A stretch of 64,000 nt of DNA, taken from positions 58,683-122,682 of the forward strand of contig JAHQWL010000072.1 of the NCBI GenBank assembly GCA_029856155.1, read 5' to 3'. The translations under genes and the position numbers were made by a program. Positions 20,249 through 30,063 of this stretch are shown here, piece after piece (position 1 is the stretch's first letter; every line of letters starts with the position of its first letter). This DNA is from Promethearchaeia archaeon (GTDB lineage: Archaea; Asgardarchaeota; Lokiarchaeia; Sigyniarchaeales; SOKP01). Under the pieces are notes generated by a model. That model was given only the letters and a program-made list of their open reading frames with translations. It was not told the DNA's origin and searched no databases.

Positions 20249-20353
20249 TTTTAATTCACCAATTTTATCTATTTTTATTCCTACTAAAAAGAAGTTTAAA
20301 GTTGATTTTAAAAAAAATGGAGTCCAATTTTTAAAATAATGGAAAATGAAATA

Positions 20354-20854
20354 TTAATAAATTATTTTTTTCCACTCTAAAGCTTGAACTGTTTTTTGAA
20401 GGGAATGATCATCATCTACTATATTATACACAAGATTTGTGAATAATTTTTCAGCACGAACCCGAGATAGATTAATTGGAACGACTCTATCCTGGTTACC
20501 ATGAAAAACTATAACCGGGACGTCTACAGGGGTATACTTATTAGGATCTAGTTCCTGGCATGACAAATAAGGTGCGAGTAGAATTAATTTAGATACTTTT
20601 GATGGATTTTTTAGAGTGAAAAGGGTTCCTAATAGCGCTCCAAAACTACTAGCTATAATACTCCAATTTGCTTTATCCTTCATAATGGGAATTAATTGCG
20701 CCATACGTTCTTTTAATAAATTTATAATTGGAATTTTTGGAGTATATGGAGTAAAATTTGGAGTCAAACAACCAGGTAATGCTTTCCTTAATAATTGTCC
20801 CTTAAATCCTTCACCAGAACTCTCAAGTCCATGAATAAAAATTATGTTTGACAT
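20354..20854 (-). CDS. Alpha/beta hydrolase (small esterase)
   Basis: IIFIHGLESSG, IASSFGALLG nucleophile elbow, IVFHGNQDRVV, DDDHSL. Confidence 0.87.
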   Translation of the reverse strand: MSNIIFIHGLESSGEGFKGQLLRKALPGCLTPNFTPYTPKIPIINLLKERMAQLIPIMKDKANWSIIASSFGALLGTLFTLKNPSKVSKLILLAPYLSCQELDPNKYTPVDVPVIVFHGNQDRVVPINLSRVRAEKLFTNLVYNIVDDDHSLQKTVQALEWKKIIY

Positions 20855-20871
20855 ATTTTTATAATTCTTTT

Positions 20872-22005
20872 TTACTTTTCTACTGTTGATGGAAAATTCT
20901 CATTTTCCTCTTTCCATAATCTCATTTCCTTCTTATGCCCAAAAAATACAAGAACAAAAAAAATTGAAAAATAAATTGTTAAAATTAATAATGTAAAAAA
21001 ATAATATTTGTATGTAAAACTCATAAAATGTAAAGCCAACCCTATTATAAAACCAGTAAATAACCTCGATCCTGTAGTACTTTTTCTTAATAAAAGCCTT
21101 TGGGTCCCCCAATCTATAAGCCCTGGTATTGGCAGGATTATACACATAAGTAATGCTATTTCTGCACTAAATTCCACTTGGAAGATTTTAGCAGTTAAAT
21201 ATGTCGTGAACATTGCAGACAATCCCCCAAGTATTACACCCGAACATCTTGTGCAAAAATATATTTTAGTTCTTCCAAATTGGAGATAAAAAGTATGATC
21301 ACTCGCTGAAAGAGGATGATGTGTTAAGATCATATAATACAAATGTTTTTCCTCTTTAGCAAGAATTCTATCATAGATGAGGAGAAATACTGGTATTACA
21401 AATATTACTGAAATAATTGCTTGAAGAAAGAATTTAAAACCATAATTTATCACGATAACTTCGATTGTGTTTTGATTAGGATAAATGAAAAATTGAAAAA
21501 CAATAATGAGACTAAAGACTATAAAGGATGCAATGATAAGAGCAATAAACGTATAATATACTTTAATCCCATCATGATATTTTAAAGGGTGATATTTATA
21601 GATTCCATATAAAAACCCTAATGCGCCTATAATAATACACCATTCAATATAAAAAGTATGATAAAAAGCTAATTGATATAGCAATTCTCCTAGAAAACCT
21701 GATATTAATCCTTGAATTGGACCTGCTAATATTGAAAAAAATGTAAAAATCAGAAGAGTTATGCCAAATTGTATTGAAAATTCCTGATTCGTTATATAAA
21801 TTGTAGAAATGGAGCCAAAGGGTTCAGAAATATACACATAAGAAATTATAATAAAAGCTATAATTAAAAGATTTAAAAAAATGACCCGTACAATATTATT
21901 TTGCTCCTTTTTCTGAGCAGGTTCAGTCAAGGTAAACCCATACTTTTTATTTATGTGTCTTTCAAATATTAAATGTGAAGAGATCTTAATTAAAAATCTC
22001 GTCAA
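20872..22005 (-). CDS. Membrane protein with C-terminal DUF2085-like domain
   Basis: HHPLSASDHTFYLQFGRTKIYFCTRCSGVILGG resembles the DUF2085 signature; N-terminal multi-TM region. Confidence 0.75.
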   Translation of the reverse strand: MTRFLIKISSHLIFERHINKKYGFTLTEPAQKKEQNNIVRVIFLNLLIIAFIIISYVYISEPFGSISTIYITNQEFSIQFGITLLIFTFFSILAGPIQGLISGFLGELLYQLAFYHTFYIEWCIIIGALGFLYGIYKYHPLKYHDGIKVYYTFIALIIASFIVFSLIIVFQFFIYPNQNTIEVIVINYGFKFFLQAIISVIFVIPVFLLIYDRILAKEEKHLYYMILTHHPLSASDHTFYLQFGRTKIYFCTRCSGVILGGLSAMFTTYLTAKIFQVEFSAEIALLMCIILPIPGLIDWGTQRLLLRKSTTGSRLFTGFIIGLALHFMSFTYKYYFFTLLILTIYFSIFFVLVFFGHKKEMRLWKEENENFPSTVEK

Positions 22006-22657
22006 GGTCTTCGATTAACTTCTTCTTTGTCATTTCAAAACCCAATCGCAGTACTTTCAGGATAATATTCCTTCCTAGGAACACCTTTAAAATAGTATCA
22101 TCCTTTTCCACAACTGCAATTCCTTCATCATTATAATCAAGCTGACGTTTTAAAGCTTCATATGCTTTTTCTTTTGTTTTAAAAGTTGCTCTAGATAACT
22201 CACTGTATCCTTTAACATCATCAGTTACTTTTAGAAAAAGGATACTTTCTTCTATTTGCGTTATAAAGCATTTCTTAGTTACTTCCTTTAATTTTCTATA
22301 GTTTTGGTGAGTATTTTTACACTGACGATCTGTCTGATCGTTTTCTAAATATATAGGAAAATTCTTATTGACAATATGATCAAATTTCTCTTTTGAGATC
22401 TCTCCATTTTGAACTAATTCTTTCGCGGAATCAAGTGTAACTCGAATTTGTTCTAATGTACCAATTGTTGCTTCCTTGTCGCTCCAGTATTTATAAAATG
22501 CTTTAATTATTGGTTTAACTACAAAATTTAAAGTGCCAGCATCTAATTCAGTATCAATGAGATTTTTTCCATAATTAAGGCTTGTCTCCATTTGCTCAAT
22601 CATCCTTTTCTCTAAGATCTTATAGTTTCTTTCTATGTAATCCATTATTAAGCCCAA
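21986..22657 (-). CDS. Hypothetical protein, tandem paralog A
   Basis: Full-length similarity to 22756-23418. Start is probably Met5 (22645), matching MDYIERNY of the paralog. Confidence 0.82.
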   Translation of the reverse strand: MGLIMDYIERNYKILEKRMIEQMETSLNYGKNLIDTELDAGTLNFVVKPIIKAFYKYWSDKEATIGTLEQIRVTLDSAKELVQNGEISKEKFDHIVNKNFPIYLENDQTDRQCKNTHQNYRKLKEVTKKCFITQIEESILFLKVTDDVKGYSELSRATFKTKEKAYEALKRQLDYNDEGIAVVEKDDTILKVFLGRNIILKVLRLGFEMTKKKLIEDLDEIFN

Positions 22658-22755
22658 ATCTCATTAATATTATAATAATTTTAAATTTCTAAAATTTAAT
22701 CAAAAACAACCTACAAACTTTATTTGTAAAATCTATCATTAAATTAATATTTTAA

Positions 22756-23418
22756 TTATTTATTGTTATATGTCTCATTGAGTGCTTTAATAAACTCTTC
22801 CCTAGTCTGATCAAAACCTTTCCTTAATGCTTTTACAATTATCTTTCTCCCAACGGGGAGTTTAAGAATGGATGGATCGTTTTCAACTATTTTAACACCT
22901 TGATCAGTAAAATCTAATTGTTTCATTAAATTTTTTTTAGCTATTTCTTTTGAAGGAAATGCTATTCGACATAAATCTCCATAATTATCTACTTCATCCG
23001 TTATCCCTAATAGTTTTACTACTTCTTTTAAATAATTGATAAATGTTTCTTTACTAACATGCTTTAATTTTTCATAATTTTTATGTTGTCTCGAGCATTG
23101 GCGTGTTGTTTGATCGGCCTCCAGGTATTTAGGAAAAGATTCATTAAGAATTTTATTGAAAACATCATTAGAATTACCCTTTAATAATAATTTCTTACCT
23201 GCATCTAATGTGAGGTTAATCTGTTTAAGTGTGCCATCTCGAGCATCATGTTGAGCCCAATAATCGTAGAAGGATTTTACGATTGGTTTGATAATGAAGT
23301 TTAAAAGACCTGTATCTAATTCTGTTTCCACGAGATTTCTTCCTCTAATAAGGGAATTTTCCATTTGTTCCATCATTCGTTGTTTTATAAGTTGATAATT
23401 CCTTTCAATGTAATCCAA
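22756..23418 (-). CDS. Hypothetical protein, tandem paralog B
   Basis: Full-length similarity to 21986-22657; shared DQTxRQCxxxHxNYxKL. Confidence 0.82.
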   Translation of the reverse strand: MDYIERNYQLIKQRMMEQMENSLIRGRNLVETELDTGLLNFIIKPIVKSFYDYWAQHDARDGTLKQINLTLDAGKKLLLKGNSNDVFNKILNESFPKYLEADQTTRQCSRQHKNYEKLKHVSKETFINYLKEVVKLLGITDEVDNYGDLCRIAFPSKEIAKKNLMKQLDFTDQGVKIVENDPSILKLPVGRKIIVKALRKGFDQTREEFIKALNETYNNK

Positions 23419-23613
23419 TGTTTATACTCCTTTTAAGTCTGAAAAAAAATTTATATTAGCACACTCAATTAATTATAATTAAAAGAGTTTATTTCTTTTA
23501 AAAGAATTTCATAAGTTTTATACTATTATTTTTATGTGTTTATATGAATAATTTAAGTTTTATAATGAAAAAGAAAAAATATTAAACAATTAAAAATCAT
23601 AAAAGTTAATTAA

Positions 23614-26600
23614 ATGACAACCTATTATTTTAAAATCTTAATTCTGGGTGAAACTGACACAATCCATTTTTATGTCTCAAGAGCTTTTGGTGAGCCCGGG
23701 GAAGACCAAGAAACACATTTCAAATGGTATAAAGAAACTAAAGTTTTTGATGATATATGCGATTTAGAAATTGATGCAATTACAAGTATCTCTGCAGATT
23801 TAGATGAAATAATTCCCATGGTAGACGGGATTATATATTTTTTGAATCCTGTAAACGAGGAAGAATCTGAGCTATTTGAAATGATACTTCCTGATATCTT
23901 TTCAGTAAAACGCGATATCCCTACAGTTGTTATGTTTTATGATCAGAACGGAATCCTCCCTGTTTCTGTGAATGATTTATTACAACATATATGGGTGAAT
24001 TTTCCAAGTTTGGAGGCATTTGCGAACCTCGCTCCCAATAATTTTCATCAAGCACTCCAATCTTTATGTTTGGCAATGATTAACGGCGATACACCATTAA
24101 ATATTGAAAATGCATGGATGAGATTTCCAATATTTATACAAATGGCCAATATCTATTTTAATAACCAAAATTATTATTATGCTGCTCAAGCTATTAGAAA
24201 AGCAGCACTCATAGCAGAAATATACAATAAAGAAGAGTTTTTTATAATTAGTGAACAAGCTGCTTATCTATATTCTAAAATGAATCTATATTTAGAAGCG
24301 AGTAAAATTTTAGAAAAAATAGATAAAAGAAAAGCGATAAATTTTAAAAAATTATATGCGGATGCGATAATACGAGAAGGTAATTTATTCTTTAATAAGA
24401 ATGAGTTTGAACAAGCTGCAAGAAACTACGAGAGAGCAGCTCAATGGTCGAGCATCGAATTATTAGATAAAACATTTATTTATGAGGCTTTTAGATTAGC
24501 AATTAATTCTTGGATTTCAGCTTGTAGAATTGATGATGCATTAAGGATCTTAGATAGTTTACCACATCAAGGTGTTATTCTTTTATTAAAAGAAATCTCA
24601 GATAAAATTGGTGCTGCTGCTGATTATTTAGTAAATATTAATAATTTTGAATCAGCAAGAGAACAGCTTTACCTTGCAATCAATAAATATCAACGTGAAG
24701 CTCTTTCCGATGAATTAAAAGAATTAACTAATAAACTTACAGAAGTATTAATTACATTTTTTAAACAACAGGTAAATGAGGAAAAAAAGCACGCTGCTAA
24801 AAATACATATGATGAGCTTGAAAATATGTGGAGCTCCTATAAAGTGAAAAAAGCAAATTTAGATTCAACTTTAGAAGAATTAATTAACCAGTTTTTTGAG
24901 GCTAATAATTTTGGAACAGCAACTATTTTGATTGACAAATTAAATTCAAGAAAATTAAAACAACAGTTAGCAAAAAATAGAGATGAATTTGAAGATAAAT
25001 ATGAAGCATTAAAAAAGAAAGAAGTAGAAGATTATATTAATAGGGGTGTGGCAATAATAAGAAGTTTTGTCGAAACTGAAATAGATCTCATAGCAGAAAT
25101 GAATACAAAGAAAATAACAGAAGCAAATGAATACGTTCAGCAAAACAATTATATTAGAGCAGCAAACATCTTAAAAAAACAGGCAGAATACCTTAAAAAA
25201 ATTGGTAAAGAAGATATAAAGGATCAAATCCTCACAAAATCATTAGATGTATTATTAGAAGGTATGGAATTTGAAAGTTTTTTTGTTTTTTTTAATGAAA
25301 TCTCAGCGGATATAAAAAAAAAATATTTAACTAGAATCTTTCCGAGATATTTTCAGAAATTACAAGATCTTCGAAATGTAGAAGATTTTGCAAGTAATGA
25401 AAAAATATTTGAAAAATCGATTAGAATTTATCGAAATCAAATGCTTTATGATCAATCTAAGGAAATTAGTTTAATTTTTATTAAAGTAATTAAAAGTGAA
25501 GCCTTAAGAATATTAGAAAGCGAGGGAGATCTTTCAGCAATTAATAAAGCAGAAATGTCTGTTAAAAAAGTTTTAAATATAGCATCAGCATATTTAGAGA
25601 AAGAAGAGAGCATAAATATCACATTTAACAAGATCTACAAGAAAGTATCTGAAATTTACATTGAACTGAATGACTTACATTTAGCTCAAGTTTATAATGA
25701 TAAAATTGAAAATAAAGAATACAAAATTGAAATACATAAGAAAATCGAGTCATTGGAAGCTGAACAAAGTGCTATTAGAGCTAAAAAAGCTATTGAAACT
25801 CGAAAAGGAGAGGTATTAAAAGAAAAAGGTTCTATTATTGAAAAAAGAGCACAAGAAGCGAAGTTAGATAAAGAAAATCAAATGAGGGAAAGAAGAGGGT
25901 TAAAAAGAGGTTACTTTAATAATGGGTTAACTCATTTGAGAAATCAACAATATGATAAAGCTTTTGAAGTATATAAAAGCACAATTAATCGATTAAGTTT
26001 AATAAAGAAATATAATCTAGCAGGAGTATCCTTAGTTGTTGCAATTCTAATATTTATGAAACAAAATAAATTTGGAGATATCAATGAGTTACTGAATGAG
26101 ACAAAAACAATATTATCTGGCTTAGGAAAATCTTTTTCTGAGACATTTCCAGTAACTCTCATAGAATATATAAATGATTTAAAAAATCTTCAAGAAGAGC
26201 AAAAATTCAAAGAATCCTTAAAGTTCTTAGAAAGTATTCCATTATTTGATGAGGAGTTGGAGTTATTAGAAGATTATTTAGGTGCAGATTATCAAAAAGA
26301 AGAAAAAGTAGAAAAAGTTAAAGATGAAGAACCTTCAAAAGAACCAGTAAAAGAAATATTATCACGAGCAGAAGTTGGGGAATTATCTAAAAAACAAGTG
26401 GAAATGGATCAGAGGTTTGGAAAAATCCACTCTAAAAAAGGAGATGCTAGAAGAGATAAAGAAAGAATCTTTATGAAAAGAAAACCAATGAGAAAAAGAT
26501 ACTATTCACCTATATTAGATATGCTAGAATCACAAAAATATGAAAAAGCAGCAATTAAATACTTAGAATTAGCAAATATACTTTTAAAAAGAAAAGACCT

Positions 26601-26874
26601 CGAAACCAGTTCTTTAATGGTCAATTTGCATTGTTTAGCTCTATTAAAGGTAGGAGATTCAATAAGTGAAATTAAAAATAATATTAATGATTATTTAAAT
26701 AGCTTAGGAGTTAATAAAAAAGTAGTTGAAGAAACATTCTATATAATGCTTATCTTGTTTCTAATTGACAGTAAACTATATAATTTTAAGAATTATCTCC
26801 ATAAAATTAAAGAAATGTTGGAAATCCTTCCCTTATTTGAAGAAGAGAAATTTTTGATAGATATTGAAGAATAA
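23614..26874 (+). CDS. Large protein: N-terminal Ras-fold-like domain without P-loop, fused to TPR/alpha-solenoid and coiled coil
   Basis: FKILILGE...MVDGIIYFLNP...IPTVVMFYDQNG fold cues, then repeated helical hairpins (YYYAAQAIRKAALIAE, EFEQAARNYERAAQW, NFESAREQLYLAINKYQ). Confidence 0.85.
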   Translation: MTTYYFKILILGETDTIHFYVSRAFGEPGEDQETHFKWYKETKVFDDICDLEIDAITSISADLDEIIPMVDGIIYFLNPVNEEESELFEMILPDIFSVKRDIPTVVMFYDQNGILPVSVNDLLQHIWVNFPSLEAFANLAPNNFHQALQSLCLAMINGDTPLNIENAWMRFPIFIQMANIYFNNQNYYYAAQAIRKAALIAEIYNKEEFFIISEQAAYLYSKMNLYLEASKILEKIDKRKAINFKKLYADAIIREGNLFFNKNEFEQAARNYERAAQWSSIELLDKTFIYEAFRLAINSWISACRIDDALRILDSLPHQGVILLLKEISDKIGAAADYLVNINNFESAREQLYLAINKYQREALSDELKELTNKLTEVLITFFKQQVNEEKKHAAKNTYDELENMWSSYKVKKANLDSTLEELINQFFEANNFGTATILIDKLNSRKLKQQLAKNRDEFEDKYEALKKKEVEDYINRGVAIIRSFVETEIDLIAEMNTKKITEANEYVQQNNYIRAANILKKQAEYLKKIGKEDIKDQILTKSLDVLLEGMEFESFFVFFNEISADIKKKYLTRIFPRYFQKLQDLRNVEDFASNEKIFEKSIRIYRNQMLYDQSKEISLIFIKVIKSEALRILESEGDLSAINKAEMSVKKVLNIASAYLEKEESINITFNKIYKKVSEIYIELNDLHLAQVYNDKIENKEYKIEIHKKIESLEAEQSAIRAKKAIETRKGEVLKEKGSIIEKRAQEAKLDKENQMRERRGLKRGYFNNGLTHLRNQQYDKAFEVYKSTINRLSLIKKYNLAGVSLVVAILIFMKQNKFGDINELLNETKTILSGLGKSFSETFPVTLIEYINDLKNLQEEQKFKESLKFLESIPLFDEELELLEDYLGADYQKEEKVEKVKDEEPSKEPVKEILSRAEVGELSKKQVEMDQRFGKIHSKKGDARRDKERIFMKRKPMRKRYYSPILDMLESQKYEKAAIKYLELANILLKRKDLETSSLMVNLHCLALLKVGDSISEIKNNINDYLNSLGVNKKVVEETFYIMLILFLIDSKLYNFKNYLHKIKEMLEILPLFEEEKFLIDIEE

Positions 26875-26953
26875 ATTCATATTTCCCATAAAATTTACAA
26901 TGAGAGAAATCTTAAGAATCACTTTGAACTCTAAATAAAATTAACAAATCCTT

Positions 26954-27877
26954 TTAATCAACCATATTTACATACTTCTGCAAATCCTTTACTCGCATAC
27001 GAAGGGTCACTTCAGTAACTCGGGCTAGCTTACTTATTTCCTTCTGCGTTCTGTTTTCATTACATATTTTTGAACCAATATAAATAGCAGCAGCTGCAAT
27101 TCCCTTAGGGTCCTTTCCAGCTGAATTAAATCCACTTTCTTTTGCTTTCTCGATTATTTTGACAGCAATATTCCGACATTTCATAGAAAGTTTTAACTCT
27201 TCATTGAATTTATCTACATAGCGATCAGCTGAGAAATGCTGAACTTTAAGGTTTAATTTAGGTAATACTTCCATTAAAATTAGTCTATAACTTTTTATAA
27301 CTTTCTTTTTAGGTATTTGTGCAACTTTAGTAATTTCTTCGGCGGTTCTAGGTATTCCATGAACTCTTAAAGCCGCAAAAATCGAAGCTGATAATAACGT
27401 ATCAATGCTACGACCCATAGTTAGCTTTTTTTTTACTGTTTGAGTATAAATTCGTAAAGCATCCTCCGCAACCGCATCAGGAATTCCTAACCTTTTTTGT
27501 AAACGTTGTAAATTTGGTAAAGCAATCCATAAATTTCTTTCATAGCTAGTAGTTAGTGATCTATGAATTTTAGCTAGTCTATTGAATTTTGATTTATACT
27601 TTGGGCTTAATAACGTGCCTCTGGCATCTCTGGATCCTCTGATAATGGTTCTAGGACCAATTGGGCTGTATACCCTTTCGTTACTCTTTCTTTTTTGTAT
27701 TTCTTCTTGAGTAAAGGCTCTACGAGGACTATCATCAAGAATCCGGGAATAAACAAATCCACAATTTAAACAAACATAAAAACCATCCTCCTCGCTGATT
27801 TTTGGATTATCACAGCAGGAAGGCCCCTCCTCTGCATTATCCTCAAAAAAATCATTATCTTCAAAATGAGCTGGCAT
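26954..27877 (-). CDS. tfb: Transcription initiation factor IIB (TFB)
   Basis: CCxxP...YVCLNCGFV zinc ribbon and two cyclin-like repeats. Confidence 0.95.
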   Translation of the reverse strand: MPAHFEDNDFFEDNAEEGPSCCDNPKISEEDGFYVCLNCGFVYSRILDDSPRRAFTQEEIQKRKSNERVYSPIGPRTIIRGSRDARGTLLSPKYKSKFNRLAKIHRSLTTSYERNLWIALPNLQRLQKRLGIPDAVAEDALRIYTQTVKKKLTMGRSIDTLLSASIFAALRVHGIPRTAEEITKVAQIPKKKVIKSYRLILMEVLPKLNLKVQHFSADRYVDKFNEELKLSMKCRNIAVKIIEKAKESGFNSAGKDPKGIAAAAIYIGSKICNENRTQKEISKLARVTEVTLRMRVKDLQKYVNMVD

Positions 27878-28073
27878 TATTAAAAAAAAGTAAAAGGATG
27901 ATTATTGAATTTTAATATTTTTCCTTAGCTTAGATTTACATAAATTAATAAATATATAAGTTTGATCTATTTGTAAGGTAGACTTGTGAAAATTTAAATC
28001 TTAATCTTTTTAACTAGTATCTTAAAAGTTTAATAAATAACAATAAAAATTAAATCAACCTATTAATAATAGT

Positions 28074-29312
28074 ATGTCTTCAGAAGCTTCTAGTTTTATA
28101 AAAGTCTTTTCGAAATTCTTGGATCCAGAATCCGTGAAAATTGATAAATTACATAAGGTTGATGATATTATAAAATTACCAATTCTATCATACAAATTTA
28201 TAGATAAAGAAGAATCGACCATAATGAAGCAGCTACTAGAAATTTCTACAATTGGAGATGCTTCTAAGTTAAATAAAGATGATCCATTTGAAAGCTTAAC
28301 TGAAATTGAAGAAACAGATGATTCAATTGAATTAACAGCAAGTCTACAACAAAAACTTGAGGAATTAAAGGTCAAATACCCCACTCTTGAAGAAAAATTA
28401 AAGAAAACTATCACCATCAGCTCACTTATTGTGAGTGTTAAAGAAGAAAAAGAAGGAATTGACGAAACAGCACAAAAAGTACTTGTTGCGGGACTTGATA
28501 ATGCTGGAAAAACAGCAACACTATCAAAATTTGGCGGACGATTAGGAATAAGTGATATGATCTCAACACATCCCACGAAAGGAGTTGTTCGAATGAAATT
28601 TGGAAGCAGTCATTTAAACTTATTTATCTGGGATTTAGGTGGGCAAGAAGAATATAGGGAGAGGTATTTAAAGAATCCAGAGCAATATTTTATGATGCTT
28701 GATTTGCTAATTTATGTAATAGATGTACAAGATCCAGATAGATTTGATGATGCTCTTGAATATTTTGAGAAAATTATAAACTCAATAATTTTATTGGAAG
28801 AAAATCCGTATATATTACTTTTTATCCATAAATATGACCCAGACTTGAAGAATAACCCTAAAATTCTCTTAAATATAGAACTTCTAAAGGATAATATTAA
28901 TGAACTATTTAAAACCAAGAATTATGATCTTCATTTGGAGATTTATTTAACATCAATATACTCATTGATCTCACGCGAACCACAATTCGCAAAATACATA
29001 AAGAATCTTATGAGTGCTAGTTATTCTTTGAGTGATCCTACAGTTAGGAAAGTTGAAGGTCTTGGAAAAACATTAGAAGAAACATTAAATGCGGTTATTC
29101 GACTATCAGAAAGTATTTCCACACAACTCAATGAACTTGACAATCGTCTTAGAGCTATAGAATCAGGAGCATTTCAAATTGCTCAAAGTGGGTTCCCTAT
29201 TGAAATTGCCAACCCAAATCAACCTTCAGCAAGGCCTCAAGAAAGTGCAAGGCTACAAGTATTAAATGAACTAAAGGATTTATTTGGTAAGAGACGTAGA
29301 TTGGATCTTTAA
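28074..29312 (+). CDS. Arf/Rag-like GTPase with N-terminal helical extension and C-terminal coiled coil
   Basis: VAGLDNAGKTA (Arf-like G1), WDLGGQEEYRERY (G3), FIHKYD (G4, HKxD as in Rag/Gtr). Confidence 0.9.
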   Translation: MSSEASSFIKVFSKFLDPESVKIDKLHKVDDIIKLPILSYKFIDKEESTIMKQLLEISTIGDASKLNKDDPFESLTEIEETDDSIELTASLQQKLEELKVKYPTLEEKLKKTITISSLIVSVKEEKEGIDETAQKVLVAGLDNAGKTATLSKFGGRLGISDMISTHPTKGVVRMKFGSSHLNLFIWDLGGQEEYRERYLKNPEQYFMMLDLLIYVIDVQDPDRFDDALEYFEKIINSIILLEENPYILLFIHKYDPDLKNNPKILLNIELLKDNINELFKTKNYDLHLEIYLTSIYSLISREPQFAKYIKNLMSASYSLSDPTVRKVEGLGKTLEETLNAVIRLSESISTQLNELDNRLRAIESGAFQIAQSGFPIEIANPNQPSARPQESARLQVLNELKDLFGKRRRLDL

Positions 29313-30040
29313 ACCTTTACTCTCTTCTTTTTTAATAAGGCTTGAATTGTTTTATTAATAGCCAGTAAAAATATAATAAGGAATATACATAAAGAAAGCA
29401 TTAAATAACCAATATTATTCAATAACATTGGATTGATTTGTCGATACTGAATTTCAAATTCAATAAACTGTTCAAAGTAAATTAAAGTGTGTAAAATAAG
29501 TGGACCGGTTAGAAACACTGTTATTAAAAAGCCTATAATCCCAATGATGCAACCAAATATGACATCTGAAGGGTAATGTACACCAAGCTGAATTCTTGAA
29601 AAAGAGACTAAAGCAGCGAAAAAAAACGCCAAAATACTTATAATTGGTGATTTTAAAAAGAATAATCCAAATATTAAACCATATGCCATAACATTATAAG
29701 AGTGCCAAGATGGAAAACTTCTTGAGGTTGGTGTTCGCTCAAAAACAGTAATTTTATCTTTTTCAAATCTTTCAAACGGTCTTTTTCTTTTTACAATTTG
29801 TTTTATTAGTAAAATTAGAATTAACCCTGTAAGAAATATAGCAGAGATATAGGATAATAAAAAAGGATCATACCAAATAAATAAATAGAAGGCGATTAAA
29901 AAAAGCCATAGAGTTTCTCTTCCAAAAAAAGAAAAAACTCTTAAAATGAAGGTTATTGGTTTACCACCTAAACCATTATATTTTAAAATAATTTTTTGAT
30001 CCCATTGATCGATTCTATTTGAAAATTCTTTAAATTCCAT
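29309..30040 (-). CDS. PAP2-family membrane phosphatase
   Basis: KRKRPFERF, PSWHSYNVMAYG, SRIQLGVHYPSDV phosphatase motifs. Confidence 0.92.
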   Translation of the reverse strand: MEFKEFSNRIDQWDQKIILKYNGLGGKPITFILRVFSFFGRETLWLFLIAFYLFIWYDPFLLSYISAIFLTGLILILLIKQIVKRKRPFERFEKDKITVFERTPTSRSFPSWHSYNVMAYGLIFGLFFLKSPIISILAFFFAALVSFSRIQLGVHYPSDVIFGCIIGIIGFLITVFLTGPLILHTLIYFEQFIEFEIQYRQINPMLLNNIGYLMLSLCIFLIIFLLAINKTIQALLKKKRVKV

Positions 30041-30063
30041 AATAAATTAAATATTATATTTTT

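Noticed and set aside
28055-28576. 173-aa minus-strand ORF overlapping the Arf/Rag-like GTPase
   Set aside because: Antisense shadow of a motif-bearing GTPase gene; no recognisable domain.
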